Assembly: GCA_949472775.1 (NCBI GenBank)
Contig: CASWVG010000004.1
Coordinates: 1-64,000 of the forward strand
Length of the DNA stretch: 64,000 bases
Direction: 5' to 3'
Source: an uncultured Lachnospiraceae bacterium
GTDB lineage: Bacteria; Bacillota; Clostridia; Lachnospirales; Lachnospiraceae
In this document: positions 43,158-51,964 of the stretch, in pieces
Layout of the letters: every line of letters starts with the position of its first letter
Numbering within the stretch: position 1 is the stretch's first letter
Notes under the pieces: model-generated
Told to the model about the DNA's origin: nothing
Seen by the model: the letters and a program-made list of their open reading frames with translations, nothing else
Databases searched by the model: none
Position numbers and translations under genes: made by a program

Positions 43158-43904
43158 ATGAAGAAAACAGCGAAAGTACGAAGATTGACCATTTCAGTCA
43201 TTACGATTCTTGCACTGGCACTGACAGGCTGCGGAAAGGCAAAGGCACCCGCTTCCGATACCGTCCAGTGGTTCAACAATACCTATGCGGTCCTGACTAA
43301 GCTGAATGAGCGCGATTGCCGGGTATATGGCGGAGGCAGCCCGAATATCGCCGAAAAAGCCTTTGCCAGAGCGCTTCTGGAAAATTCGTGGGACGTCACG
43401 GACCGGGTGTCCGCCGAGGAATCACTCCAGTGGCTTCTGGATGAGGGGCACCGCATGCAGCTGGCGGAAGAACTGGCTTATCTTGAACAAATGGGTCTTG
43501 CGGATGTCTCCGAAGACCAGCGGGCAGAGGCAGTCCTTAACCATTTTGATCTGGATGAACAGCTGGCAGAGCAATATGCCGACTGGTTCTCCCTGTACGA
43601 ACAGTATGGCGAGGACGCAGCAGCCGCATGGGATTACAGCCGTGCCATGTGGCTTTTGAGCTATTACTATCTGGCGGATTACTACACGCTGGAGGAATCT
43701 CTGAACCAGTCGCTTGCGCTTGCGGAAACGATCCAGACCACCTTTGATTCGTGGGACAGCTTCATGGAAAGCTACTTCGCCGGGTATGAATACTGGTCGG
43801 AGGAGAGCAGTGACGAACGCCGCGATGTTTATGAGGGTCTGAAGTCATCCTCCGACAATCCTTTTGCTCTTGACTGGAATACGACGCTTGAAAAGACATG
43901 GTAA
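43158..43904 (+). CDS. DUF1266 family lipoprotein
   Basis: This is a 248-residue protein with a lipoprotein signal (ISVITILALALTGC, lipobox LTGC, cysteine at about residue 25). The mature part is acidic and helical and carries the DUF1266 pattern AWDYSRAMWLLSYYYLADYYTLEESL near residues 160-185, with repeated aromatic residues. DUF1266 proteins have no established function. A palindromic TTGAC-N7-GTCA site (43185-43201) overlaps the signal-peptide codons. The start follows ACAGGGGGAAAG. Confidence 0.8.
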   Translation: MKKTAKVRRLTISVITILALALTGCGKAKAPASDTVQWFNNTYAVLTKLNERDCRVYGGGSPNIAEKAFARALLENSWDVTDRVSAEESLQWLLDEGHRMQLAEELAYLEQMGLADVSEDQRAEAVLNHFDLDEQLAEQYADWFSLYEQYGEDAAAAWDYSRAMWLLSYYYLADYYTLEESLNQSLALAETIQTTFDSWDSFMESYFAGYEYWSEESSDERRDVYEGLKSSSDNPFALDWNTTLEKTW

Positions 43905-43990
43905 AACTTTTCCTTGCTTTCCTGCCGTAAAAGCGGTTAAATAATAAGTAAAAAGCGGTCACACAGACCGCGCGAAAAGTGAGGTATCAC

Positions 43991-45001
43991 ATGGACAACT
44001 TAATTATTCCACAGGATTACAAGTCTGCGCTGAATCTGCATGACACCCAGATCGGCATCAAGACGGTAAAAGACTTTTTTCAGGTGCAGCTTGCCGAAAG
44101 ACTGCATCTTTTGCGGGTATCCGCTCCTCTGTTCGTGGAGCCGGCATCCGGGCTGAACGACAACTTAAACGGCGTGGAACGCCCTGTCACCTTCGGCATC
44201 AAAGAACAGGACGACGCTCCCGCGGAAATCGTGCACTCTCTGGCAAAATGGAAGCGCATGGCTCTTGGCAAGTACGGTTTTTCCCACGGAGAGGGGCTTT
44301 ACACTGACATGAGCGCCATCCGCAGGGACGAGGCGACGGATAACATCCACTCCATCTATGTGGATCAGTGGGATTGGGAAAAAGTCATTTCCCGCGAAGA
44401 ACGCTGTCTGGATTATCTGCAGGAAACCGTGAAGACGGTCTATAAGGCGCTTCGCAAAACGGAAAAGTACATGGCGATCCAGTACGATTACATAGACGAG
44501 ATTCTGCCCCACGACATCTTTTTCATCACCACACAGGCGCTTGAAGATCTGTATCCGGGCACCACGCCGAAGGAGCGGGAATATCTGATTACGAGAGAAA
44601 AGGGCGCGGTCTGCCTCATGCAGATCGGCGATTTACTTGCCTCCGGCGAAAAGCACGACGGGCGCGCGCCGGATTACGACGACTGGACGCTCAACGCGGA
44701 CATTCTCGTCTACTATCCTGTCCTCGATATCGCATTGGAATTGTCCTCCATGGGCATCCGCGTGGATAAGGCCGCGCTGCTTTCCCAGCTCGACAAGGCT
44801 GGCTGCCCCGAGCGCGCCGGACTGCCTTTCCAGAAGGGCATCATCGACGAGACCCTTCCCTTCACCATCGGCGGCGGCATCGGACAGTCGAGAATCTGTA
44901 TGTTCTTCCTGCGCAAAGCGCATATCGGCGAGGTGCAGTGCTCCCTCTGGCCAGAGGAAGTCACGAAGGAAGCGCTGGCAAACGGCATCCAATTATTATA
45001 A
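43991..45001 (+). CDS. asnA: Aspartate-ammonia ligase (asparagine synthetase A)
   Basis: This 336-residue enzyme makes asparagine from aspartate, ammonia and ATP. It has the class II tRNA-synthetase-like fold and the AsnA signatures QIGIKTVKDFFQ near the N-terminus, LRVSAPLFVEPASGLNDNLNGVERPV, SIYVDQWDWEKVI, and GGGIGQSRICMFFLRKAHIGEVQCSLWP at the C-terminus. Starting at the ATG after GTGAGG gives the usual MxNLIIPxxY beginning. A GCGGTC/GACCGC hairpin lies 20 bp upstream. The last six bases overlap the convergent DUF1284 gene. Confidence 0.95.
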   Translation: MDNLIIPQDYKSALNLHDTQIGIKTVKDFFQVQLAERLHLLRVSAPLFVEPASGLNDNLNGVERPVTFGIKEQDDAPAEIVHSLAKWKRMALGKYGFSHGEGLYTDMSAIRRDEATDNIHSIYVDQWDWEKVISREERCLDYLQETVKTVYKALRKTEKYMAIQYDYIDEILPHDIFFITTQALEDLYPGTTPKEREYLITREKGAVCLMQIGDLLASGEKHDGRAPDYDDWTLNADILVYYPVLDIALELSSMGIRVDKAALLSQLDKAGCPERAGLPFQKGIIDETLPFTIGGGIGQSRICMFFLRKAHIGEVQCSLWPEEVTKEALANGIQLL

Positions 45002-45364
45002 ACCGCAAAGATCGGTCCACTGGCAGTCTCCGCAGATCTCCTGGCGGCTGCCAGCGGACAGGATGCGCTCCTCCACGAGGCGCGCAAACTCCTCCCATCT
45101 CATCTGACATCCGGCAGCAAGACCACATCTTGCAAGCACCTGTCTGTCGTATTCGTCCGCCTTTCCGGCTGAAGTGCAGACTCCCTCTTGATTGTTGGGA
45201 CAGTGCGCGCACACGTAGTCCGTCTCGTCGAGCAGAATCACCTCCGGATTTTGCCCCAGTTTTCTCTTCATCTCCCACATATTTTCCGTAAATTCACCGC
45301 TGTAGCCTTTCCCCCGGAAAAAGGAAAAGCACATACCATGATGTGCTCTGATCCTAAATACCAT
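44996..45364 (-). CDS. DUF1284 family cysteine-rich protein
   Basis: This 122-residue protein matches DUF1284: the N-terminal RIRAHHGMCFSFFRGKGYS segment, then YVCAHCPNNQEGVC and a final ICGDCQWTDLCGL. The paired CxxC motifs suggest bound metal, possibly an iron-sulfur cluster, but no function is established. It converges on asnA with a 6-bp overlap. Confidence 0.85.
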   Translation of the reverse strand: MVFRIRAHHGMCFSFFRGKGYSGEFTENMWEMKRKLGQNPEVILLDETDYVCAHCPNNQEGVCTSAGKADEYDRQVLARCGLAAGCQMRWEEFARLVEERILSAGSRQEICGDCQWTDLCGL

Positions 45365-45378
45365 TTTCTATACTCCTC

Positions 45379-45405
45379 CCGTACTTCTCAGCGAAACAGC
45401 CTCTG
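45379..45405. repeat. Fragment of the 51965-52080 type element
   Basis: The block CTTCTCAGCGAAACAGCCTC and the following TGCTGC closely match the arm TTCTTAGCGAAGCAGCCTC-TGCTGC of the structured element at 51965-52080. It lies between DUF1284 and bioY. Confidence 0.45.
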
Positions 45406-45416
45406 CTGCCGTTTTT

Positions 45417-46022
45417 TCAAAGTTCCTCCCGCAAAAGCCCGGCGAGAGGTTTTCTCAGTGCATTGCCGAAACCAAGCGCAAGCACCGCCTTGACCAGATC
45501 CGGTATCACAAAGGGGAACACGCACCAGCTAAGCGCTGTCAGCAGACTCACCGATCCGTTTGTATTCCCATACACAATCATAAACCAGATCGTACCAACG
45601 ATATAATACGTCACCATGCCCAAAAACACGGAAAGCATCTGCGCCCAGAGTTTCCTGCCTGCCAGACTCTCTATCAGCCACATGAGAAGACCCGTAAAAA
45701 TAAAACCGATCAGATATCCTCCCGTCGTGCCAAACAGCACTCCCGGACCGGCGGCAAATCCTGCAAAGACCGGAGCACCCACCATTCCAAGCAGCAAATA
45801 GACGACAATCGCCAATGTGCCTCGTTTCCCGCCCATTATCGTCACCGCCAGAAAGATTGCAAAAGTCTGCAGGGTAAACGGAATCGCCGTGGGAATGGAA
45901 ATCCATGAACAGATAGCCATCAGCCCGACAAACAAGCCGATATACGCCATGTCATAAGTCTTTCTCCTTCTCTCTGTCCCTGTCTGTATGTTCCCTGCTT
46001 CAGCACGCATTTCACGATTCAT
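45417..46022 (-). CDS. bioY: Biotin transporter substrate-binding subunit
   Basis: This 201-residue S component of an ECF biotin transporter has six hydrophobic helices, with the BioY patterns SIPTAIPFTLQTFAIFLAVTIMGGKRG and GAPVFAGFAAGPGVLFGTTGGYLIGF. It binds biotin with high affinity and works with a shared ECF energising module that is not in this window. GGAGG precedes the ATG by 6 nt. A BirA-type operator (46096-46126) lies 74 bp upstream, so biotin represses it in all likelihood. Confidence 0.93.
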   Translation of the reverse strand: MNREMRAEAGNIQTGTERRRKTYDMAYIGLFVGLMAICSWISIPTAIPFTLQTFAIFLAVTIMGGKRGTLAIVVYLLLGMVGAPVFAGFAAGPGVLFGTTGGYLIGFIFTGLLMWLIESLAGRKLWAQMLSVFLGMVTYYIVGTIWFMIVYGNTNGSVSLLTALSWCVFPFVIPDLVKAVLALGFGNALRKPLAGLLREEL

Positions 46023-46095
46023 AATTTTCCTCCTGCACTGGCCTCATTGGCACACTTTTTTCTCAGTGAGGTTATCTTAGCACAGATAAAAGGCA

Positions 46096-46126
46096 TTGTC
46101 AACTATATTTGAAAATAGGTTAACAA
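46096..46126 (-). promoter_or_regulatory. BirA-type biotin operator upstream of bioY
   Basis: TTGTCAAC (46096-46103) and GTTAACAA (46119-46126) are inverted half-sites separated by 15 bp. This is the spacing and sequence of Firmicutes BirA operators. The right half-site overlaps the stop codon of the upstream PAS gene (46120-46122). Confidence 0.85.
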
Positions 46127-46509
46127 TCATTGAAATCATACCGTCCGCGCGTCTCCGCGTCCCGGTACTCGTGCTTCTCATAATACCCGATCAGGGTCCC
46201 GTCCTCATCCCGCAGCGCGACCATGTAGACGTCCTTATTTTCTTTCTCGTTGCGAAAAGTATAGATATTATTGTGGTCTGCGCTCTCCTCAAACCATGCC
46301 ACAACCTTCCTGATCTTTTCCACAGACTGCCCATTATGACAGTCCAGAAGGCTCTGCCCCACAAGAGCTGCGCCACCCCGTCTGGCATACTGCGCTACCG
46401 CCGCCGGATTCATATAAATGATCTCATGCACCGGATTGCAGATCACCACCGCGCATCTGTCCTGGTCTATGATACTCTTAAAGTACTGTGATAAATCTCT
46501 GCTGTTCAT
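46120..46509 (-). CDS. Stand-alone PAS domain protein
   Basis: This 129-residue protein consists of a single PAS fold: AVVICNPVHEIIYMNPAAVAQYARRGGAALVGQSLLDCHN, followed by IRKVVAWFEESADHNNIYTFRNEKENKDVYMVALRDEDGTLIGYYE. It has no attached kinase, cyclase or DNA-binding domain. Ligand and partner are unknown. It lies between the YicI gene and bioY on the same strand, and its 3' end carries half of the biotin operator. Confidence 0.85.
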   Translation of the reverse strand: MNSRDLSQYFKSIIDQDRCAVVICNPVHEIIYMNPAAVAQYARRGGAALVGQSLLDCHNGQSVEKIRKVVAWFEESADHNNIYTFRNEKENKDVYMVALRDEDGTLIGYYEKHEYRDAETRGRYDFNDC

Positions 46510-46548
46510 AAAGTCTCCTCTTTTCCGTTTTCGCTGCCCGGTGGCGCT

Positions 46549-48906
46549 CTACAAGTTTACATAACTTTTCTCTCCTGCCATCCGCTCCGCCCGCAGCTTT
46601 CTCACAACCTTCACGCCGCTTTCCACCAGGGAAACTTCCTCCATGCCGTGAATCACAAGTGTGGGCTCCTTCTCCGGGCAGTCCGTCACGAAGGATATCC
46701 GATCCCCTTTCCGGGAAGCCTTCGCCGTCATCACTATTTGACCAGACAAGTCAGTAATCTCACAGGATGCCTCCGCGCCATCTTTCAGCGCGTACAGATG
46801 CAGCTCCAGTCCTTGCGTATAATCGTAATCAGGCAGTTTTTCATTGCCGCCCCAGGCAAGCAGGGTGTTTTCACGCACAAAGAGGGGCAGGGAGAAATAG
46901 TCGTAAGTCTCCCGGTACCAGCGGCCGCCATCCCGCTCTTCTCCGCTCAGAAGGTGTGTCCACTTTCCTTCCGGCAGATAATACTCTCCCACACCGTCCT
47001 CCCGGAAAACGGGCGCCGTCAGAAGAGAATCACCGAGCATGTACTGCATATCCAGATCCTTTACGCCGGGTTCATCCGAAAACTCCAGCACCATCGGGCG
47101 CATCATGGGGATGCCCGTCTTGTGGGAGAGCGCCGCCTGCCTGTAAAGATAGGGCATCAGACGGCATTTGAGATTGGTAAAATACCGGAGCACATCGCAG
47201 GCCTCCTCGTCAAACAGCCAGGGCACCCGGTAGGTCTGGGAACCGTGCAGCCTGCTGTGAGAAGAAAGCATGCCAAACTGCACCCACCTCTTGTAAATAT
47301 CCGGCGAAGCCGTCTTCTCAAAACCGGAAATATCATGGCTCCAGAAGGAAAAGCCGCTCATGGCAAAGCTTAAGCCGCCCCGCAGCGTCTCCGCCATAGA
47401 AGGGTAGGACGCTGAACAGTCGCCGCCCCAGTGCACCGGGAACTGCTGACAGCAGGCAGTCGCGCTTCTGGCAAAAAGCACCGCCTCCCCCTCTCCCTTT
47501 ACTTCCTGCAGCATCTCAAAAACTGCCTTGTTGTAGAGATAGGAATAGTAGTTGTGCATGCTCACGGGGTCGGACCCGTCATGGTACGTCACGTCAACGG
47601 GAATCCGCTCCCCGAAATCCGTCTTAAAACAGTCCACACCCATATCGAGAAGGGTTCTCAGTTTGGCAAGATACCATTCCTTCGCATCTGGGTTGGTGAA
47701 ATCCACAATCGCCATACCCGGATTCCAGAAGTCGATCTGCTTCGCCCCCCTGCCGTCCGCACGCATCAGAAAATAGCCGTTCTCCACACCTTCTCTGAAA
47801 AAAGGTGTCCCCTGCGCGATGTAGGGATTGATCCACAGGCAGATTTTCATTCCCTTCTCCTTCTTATACCGCGCAAGCATGTTCTCCACATCGGAAAACG
47901 TCTGGTCATCCCACTCGAAATCACACCAGTGCAATGCCTTCATCCAATAACAGTCGAAGTGGAACACCCGCAGGGGAATGTGACGTTCCGCCATCCCGTC
48001 TATGAAAGAGCCGGTGGTCTCCTCGTCGTATCTGGTGCTAAAGGAAGTGGTCAGCCAGAGCCCGAAGCTCCATGCGGGCGGCAGTGCCGGTTTCCCCGTC
48101 ATATCCGTATATCTGACCAGCACTTCCTTCGGTGTCGGTCCGTAGATAAAGTGATAGCGAATCTCCTCGCCCGGCACGGAAAATCCCACATACGCCACCT
48201 TCTCGCTGGCGACCTCAAAAGAGACAGGAGAAGCGTGATCCACAAAGATCCCGTAACCCTCGTTCGTCATATAGAAGGGCACGCTCTTGTAGGAAACCTG
48301 CGAGGAAGTGCCGCCGTCCTCGTTCCACATCTCCACCACCTGCCCATTTTTCACAAAGGACGTAAACTGCTCGCCAAGGCCGTAGACCCGCTCGCCTGCT
48401 TTCAAGGAAAGCTCCGTGACCATGTAAGGCTCATGCCGCTCGGAGAGATAGTTCTCTCTCGGAAACATGGTGCTCGGCTGCTTTGCCCAGCGGATATAGC
48501 CCAGATTCCGGAATCCGCACTCCGTGATCACCTTTCCCTCCGCCTCGAAGCGATAGGTCCCCTCCTGCCTATTGACTCTTACGGTCACCGTTCCGCTCGT
48601 CATAACGGCTTCATCGTCCGTAATTTCCACATCAACGGGCATGTTTTGACCATTTAAGTCAAACCTTGCCTCCCTGTCCTCATATGCCTCGTAGTGCCTG
48701 GCTTTCACCAGAATATTGTTCTCGGCAAACGCGATGAAGTCAATGGTGATCGTCGTGATGTTCTGGGCGTCGCCCCTGCTTAAGATCTTTCTCTCCGGCG
48801 CCACAATGCGCATGCCTCTCTCCGTCTTTTCCGCATAAAACCCCTGGGACGCATAGGACGGCGCCATATTCTCGCTTCGTAACCAGTACCCTTCCGTGAA
48901 TTTCAT
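46549..48906 (-). CDS. yicI: GH31 α-xylosidase, YicI type
   Basis: This 785-residue intracellular enzyme resembles E. coli YicI, which releases α-xylose from isoprimeverose and xylogluco-oligosaccharides. Key segments are FHFDCYWMKALHWCDFEWD in the active-site wall, CFKTDFGERIP with the nucleophile Asp, and HWGGDCSASYPSMAETLRGGLSF with the acid/base Asp. The N-terminal β-sandwich and C-terminal domains give the usual family length. It is the distal gene of the second sugar locus. Its coding sequence holds three of the dispersed TTGAC-N7-GTCA palindromes (46738, 48572, 48646). Confidence 0.92.
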   Translation of the reverse strand: MKFTEGYWLRSENMAPSYASQGFYAEKTERGMRIVAPERKILSRGDAQNITTITIDFIAFAENNILVKARHYEAYEDREARFDLNGQNMPVDVEITDDEAVMTSGTVTVRVNRQEGTYRFEAEGKVITECGFRNLGYIRWAKQPSTMFPRENYLSERHEPYMVTELSLKAGERVYGLGEQFTSFVKNGQVVEMWNEDGGTSSQVSYKSVPFYMTNEGYGIFVDHASPVSFEVASEKVAYVGFSVPGEEIRYHFIYGPTPKEVLVRYTDMTGKPALPPAWSFGLWLTTSFSTRYDEETTGSFIDGMAERHIPLRVFHFDCYWMKALHWCDFEWDDQTFSDVENMLARYKKEKGMKICLWINPYIAQGTPFFREGVENGYFLMRADGRGAKQIDFWNPGMAIVDFTNPDAKEWYLAKLRTLLDMGVDCFKTDFGERIPVDVTYHDGSDPVSMHNYYSYLYNKAVFEMLQEVKGEGEAVLFARSATACCQQFPVHWGGDCSASYPSMAETLRGGLSFAMSGFSFWSHDISGFEKTASPDIYKRWVQFGMLSSHSRLHGSQTYRVPWLFDEEACDVLRYFTNLKCRLMPYLYRQAALSHKTGIPMMRPMVLEFSDEPGVKDLDMQYMLGDSLLTAPVFREDGVGEYYLPEGKWTHLLSGEERDGGRWYRETYDYFSLPLFVRENTLLAWGGNEKLPDYDYTQGLELHLYALKDGAEASCEITDLSGQIVMTAKASRKGDRISFVTDCPEKEPTLVIHGMEEVSLVESGVKVVRKLRAERMAGEKSYVNL
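48572..48662. other. Pair of TTGAC-N7-GTCAA palindromes inside yicI
   Basis: Two copies of the dispersed 17-bp palindrome lie 74 bp apart: 48572-48588 and 48646-48662. The second is perfect. On the coding strand it reads GAC TTA AAT GGT CAA, an A/T-rich codon choice in an otherwise G/C-ending gene. Confidence 0.6.
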
Positions 48907-48991
48907 ACAGTTTTCCTCCTTACGCTTTTCCTATCACTGACTATATCAGTCTTTTCTGCTTTGCGGTCTGCCATCCGCCTTGTCAGACCTC

Positions 48992-49807
48992 TCACAGACA
49001 ATATCTGCGGATCGCCTCCCCCACACCGTTGTGGTCGTTATCCGCTGTGACAGCATCGCACAGTTCCCGGATATCCGCAGCCGCGTTTCCCATAGCCACC
49101 GACAGTCCTGCTGCCTCCAGCATCGCCCTGTCATTGTCAGCATCCCCGATGCCGACCGTCTCAGTCATAGCTATGCCAAGGTGTGACGCCAGAGCCTGCA
49201 GGCCGCTTGCCTTCGTCACACCCGCCGCATTCATCTCCAGGGACGCCCCTTCCGCAAAGGCAAAAGACAGCGGCAGGTGTTTCAATGCCTCGTAGGCCTC
49301 CGCCCTGTCCCGCACAGAACGGAAATACACATTCACTTTGGGAATCGCATCATACCGCAGTGCCTCCGCCGCCATATCTTCTACCTTTCTGGTCAGTTCC
49401 AGAAACATCGGCTGGTATATTCCCATATGAAAATCCGCCATATGACTTACTTGGTCAATTCTGACAATGGATTCCTTTTCTGTCAGGAAATGCGCCATAG
49501 CATCATACTTCTGTGCCGTTTTGACAATCTCCCCGATACAGGATCCAGGCAGTTCATGGCAGAAAATACTCCTCTGCTCCTTAAAATCATACACCAACGC
49601 CCCGCTCAGACACACGGCGTAGCGCATAGAGGGAATCTGTCTCACATAGGAGAGCAGTTCAATCATCGCACGCCCCGTTCCGTACACGGCCTGAATCCCC
49701 TTTCCTGCCGCCTCCTCTATGTCCCGGATGGTAGCAGGATCAAGGGATTTATCTGACCGTAAAAGTGTGCCGTCCATGTCGAGGGCGATTAACCTGTATT
49801 TTGTCAT
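48992..49807 (-). CDS. Cof-type HAD superfamily phosphatase
   Basis: This 271-residue HAD-IIB hydrolase has motif I LIALDMDGTLL at the N-terminus, motif II CLSGA near residue 80, Lys of motif III near 190 (VTKASGLQALASHLG) and motif IV GIGDADNDRAMLEAAG near 215. Such enzymes dephosphorylate sugar phosphates or cofactors. It lies between the two GH31 genes and is probably co-transcribed, so a sugar phosphate from that pathway is a plausible substrate. The start ATG follows AAGGAGAAGG; 12 upstream codons lack support. Confidence 0.9.
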   Translation of the reverse strand: MTKYRLIALDMDGTLLRSDKSLDPATIRDIEEAAGKGIQAVYGTGRAMIELLSYVRQIPSMRYAVCLSGALVYDFKEQRSIFCHELPGSCIGEIVKTAQKYDAMAHFLTEKESIVRIDQVSHMADFHMGIYQPMFLELTRKVEDMAAEALRYDAIPKVNVYFRSVRDRAEAYEALKHLPLSFAFAEGASLEMNAAGVTKASGLQALASHLGIAMTETVGIGDADNDRAMLEAAGLSVAMGNAAADIRELCDAVTADNDHNGVGEAIRRYCL

Positions 49808-49932
49808 GCATCCTTCTCCTTCTCTCACTGTCGTTTCGTTCATTGTATCACAATCCGCCCTGGTCGGGGTGATCCTTTTTGCATGGTGAAGCGGAAAAGA
49901 CGCAGACTCTTTGGCCCACGTCTTTCATCCGC

Positions 49933-51921
49933 TTACTCATTTTCTTTTTTCCGCACAAACACGGGGATGACGTCAAGCGGCGCATCCGCCTCCACACACT
50001 GTCCGCCCTGATACTCTCTGCCTGTGGCGCTCTCCACCCAGTCGTCTCCCTTGGGCAGATAGACGCTTCGCTTCGTCTGTCCCGCATAGAGAACAGGCGC
50101 CACCAGCACATCCGGGCCGTACATATACTCGTCTTCCACATCCCAGCACGCACAGTCTTCCGGGTACATGTAGAACAGAGTCCGCATCACCGGGGTTCCC
50201 TTTTCGTGAGCCTCCTCCATCAGCTTTCTCGTATAGGGACGCATCCGCTCTCTGTATTCCATAAATTTCTGACAGATGCCATACACTTTTTCCCCGTAGC
50301 TCCACACCTCGTTGGCCGCGCCGGAACAGCATGTGGCGCCTCCCGTTGTGCCCACCTGCGGCTGTCTCGGCTCCCTGTCTCCGTGCAGGCGCATCACCGG
50401 GCAGAACGTCCCCCAGGCAAACCATCTGGCGAAAAGCTCCCGGAACGCCGGGTCATCCGGATTGCCGCCGTGGAAGCCGCCGATGTCCGTGGTCCACCAG
50501 GGGATCCCCGCAAGACCCATATTCAGCCCTGCCGCAAGCTGGTTGCGCATACTCTCAAAGCTGGACGCAATGTCCCCGGACCACACAAGCGCGCCGTATT
50601 TCTGACTGCCCGCCCAGGCACAGCGCAAAAGATTTACGATATCTTTCTGTCCTTCCCGCTCCATACCTTCGTAAAATGTTCTGGCATAGTCCACCGGGTA
50701 AGTATTGCCGATCTGTAAGTCGGTGCCACGGTAATAGCGGTAGTTGTCAAAGTCATACGCCGTGTACTCAGGCTCCGCCTCGTCCAGCCAGAATACCTTA
50801 ATGCCCAGATCGTAATAATTCTTCTTCGCCTTATTCCACACATAATCCCTTGCTTCCGGGTTGGTGGCATCATAGTGGATGGTCGCCCCCTGGAAATCCA
50901 GTCCTACACGGACTCCCCTTTCGGTGCGGATCAGATATCCCTTCTCCAGCATCTCCTCATAGTTTTCACATCCCTTGTCCACCGTGGGCCAGATGGAAAC
51001 CATCAGCTCTATCCCCATCTCTTTAAGCTCCCGGACCATAGCCGCCGGATCCGGCCAGTACACCGGGTCAAACTTCCACTCTCCCTGCTTTGGCCAGTGG
51101 AAGAAGTCAATGACAATCAAGTCTATGGGCAGATTCCTGCGCCTGTACTCCCTGGCCACTGACAGCAGTTCCTCCTGGGTCTGGTAGCGGAGCTTGCACT
51201 GCCAGAACCCCAGCCCGTACTCCGGCATCATGGGAACCGTGCCGGTCACAGACGCATAGGCCTCCTCTATTTCCGCAGGCGTGTCACCCGCCGTCACCCA
51301 GTAATCCAGGGCTTTGGTGGAATAAGCCTCAAAGCTCATAATGTTTTTCCCGAACACCACCCGCCCGACGCCGGGATTGTTCCAGAGAAAACCATATCCG
51401 AGGGAAGAGAGGGCAAAAGGCACGCTCGCCTGGGAATTGCGGTGTGCCAGCTCCAGATCAAGCCCCTTCAAGTCCAGATAGGGCTGCTGGTACTGCCCCA
51501 TGCCGTAGATTTTCTCGTCCTTATCCACCGATTCAAACCGCATGGTCAGGTGGTAGTCCCCTCCCTGAATGGGCTTAAACTCCCTGGCCTCCACCTCGAT
51601 GGCGCTGCACTTTGCGTCCAGCAGATCCCTGCGGTTCCTGCAGTACTCTTCCAGAAGCAGCCGCCCGTCTGCATGATAAATCATAATCTTGCCAAGCTTC
51701 GTAATTTCCGCGCGGATCTTCCCGTTGACGATCCTTGCCCCCTGTTCCGTATACGAAAGTTCTACATCCGCCTTCCCCTTACAGCATAACGCCCAGTCCT
51801 CCTCCGGCATCCTGCTTTCCTTCGTGGCCCGCACCCGCAGCGCATTCGCCCCCCAGGCCTCAATCCACACCTCCTCCGCGTCATAGTGATACACCAATTT
51901 GTTGTCTCTGATATCTAACAT
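49933..51921 (-). CDS. GH31 α-glycosidase, probable α-xylosidase
   Basis: This 662-residue enzyme of GH31 shares little with the YicI-type protein of the same locus. Active-site regions are IDLIVIDFFHWPKQGEWKFDP, GIKVFWLDEAEPEY with the nucleophile Asp, and LVWSGDIASSFESMRNQLAAGLNMGLAGIPWWTTDIGGF with the acid/base Asp. The AEPEY and FHWPKQGEW features resemble GH31 α-xylosidases active on xyloglucan oligosaccharides. There is no signal peptide, so it acts on imported sugars. The ATG after GGAAGGTGGGG is chosen. It follows the second permease after a structured repeat. Confidence 0.88.
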   Translation of the reverse strand: MLDIRDNKLVYHYDAEEVWIEAWGANALRVRATKESRMPEEDWALCCKGKADVELSYTEQGARIVNGKIRAEITKLGKIMIYHADGRLLLEEYCRNRRDLLDAKCSAIEVEAREFKPIQGGDYHLTMRFESVDKDEKIYGMGQYQQPYLDLKGLDLELAHRNSQASVPFALSSLGYGFLWNNPGVGRVVFGKNIMSFEAYSTKALDYWVTAGDTPAEIEEAYASVTGTVPMMPEYGLGFWQCKLRYQTQEELLSVAREYRRRNLPIDLIVIDFFHWPKQGEWKFDPVYWPDPAAMVRELKEMGIELMVSIWPTVDKGCENYEEMLEKGYLIRTERGVRVGLDFQGATIHYDATNPEARDYVWNKAKKNYYDLGIKVFWLDEAEPEYTAYDFDNYRYYRGTDLQIGNTYPVDYARTFYEGMEREGQKDIVNLLRCAWAGSQKYGALVWSGDIASSFESMRNQLAAGLNMGLAGIPWWTTDIGGFHGGNPDDPAFRELFARWFAWGTFCPVMRLHGDREPRQPQVGTTGGATCCSGAANEVWSYGEKVYGICQKFMEYRERMRPYTRKLMEEAHEKGTPVMRTLFYMYPEDCACWDVEDEYMYGPDVLVAPVLYAGQTKRSVYLPKGDDWVESATGREYQGGQCVEADAPLDVIPVFVRKKENE

Positions 51922-51964
51922 ACGCCCCACCTTCCTTTTTGCTATTTCTGCCAATTTTCCAAAT

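Noticed and set aside
43955-43971. The GCGGTC/GACCGC hairpin before asnA as a riboswitch or T-box
   Set aside because: It is a single 6-bp stem with no T-box or terminator elements and no T-run.
47431-48657. A 408-codon plus-strand open frame opposite yicI (and similar long antisense frames at 55679-56899, 29600-30514 and 21290-22081)
   Set aside because: They lie antisense to clearly homologous genes, have no ribosome site, and their translations show no family pattern. They arise from the G/C-rich third positions of the real genes.
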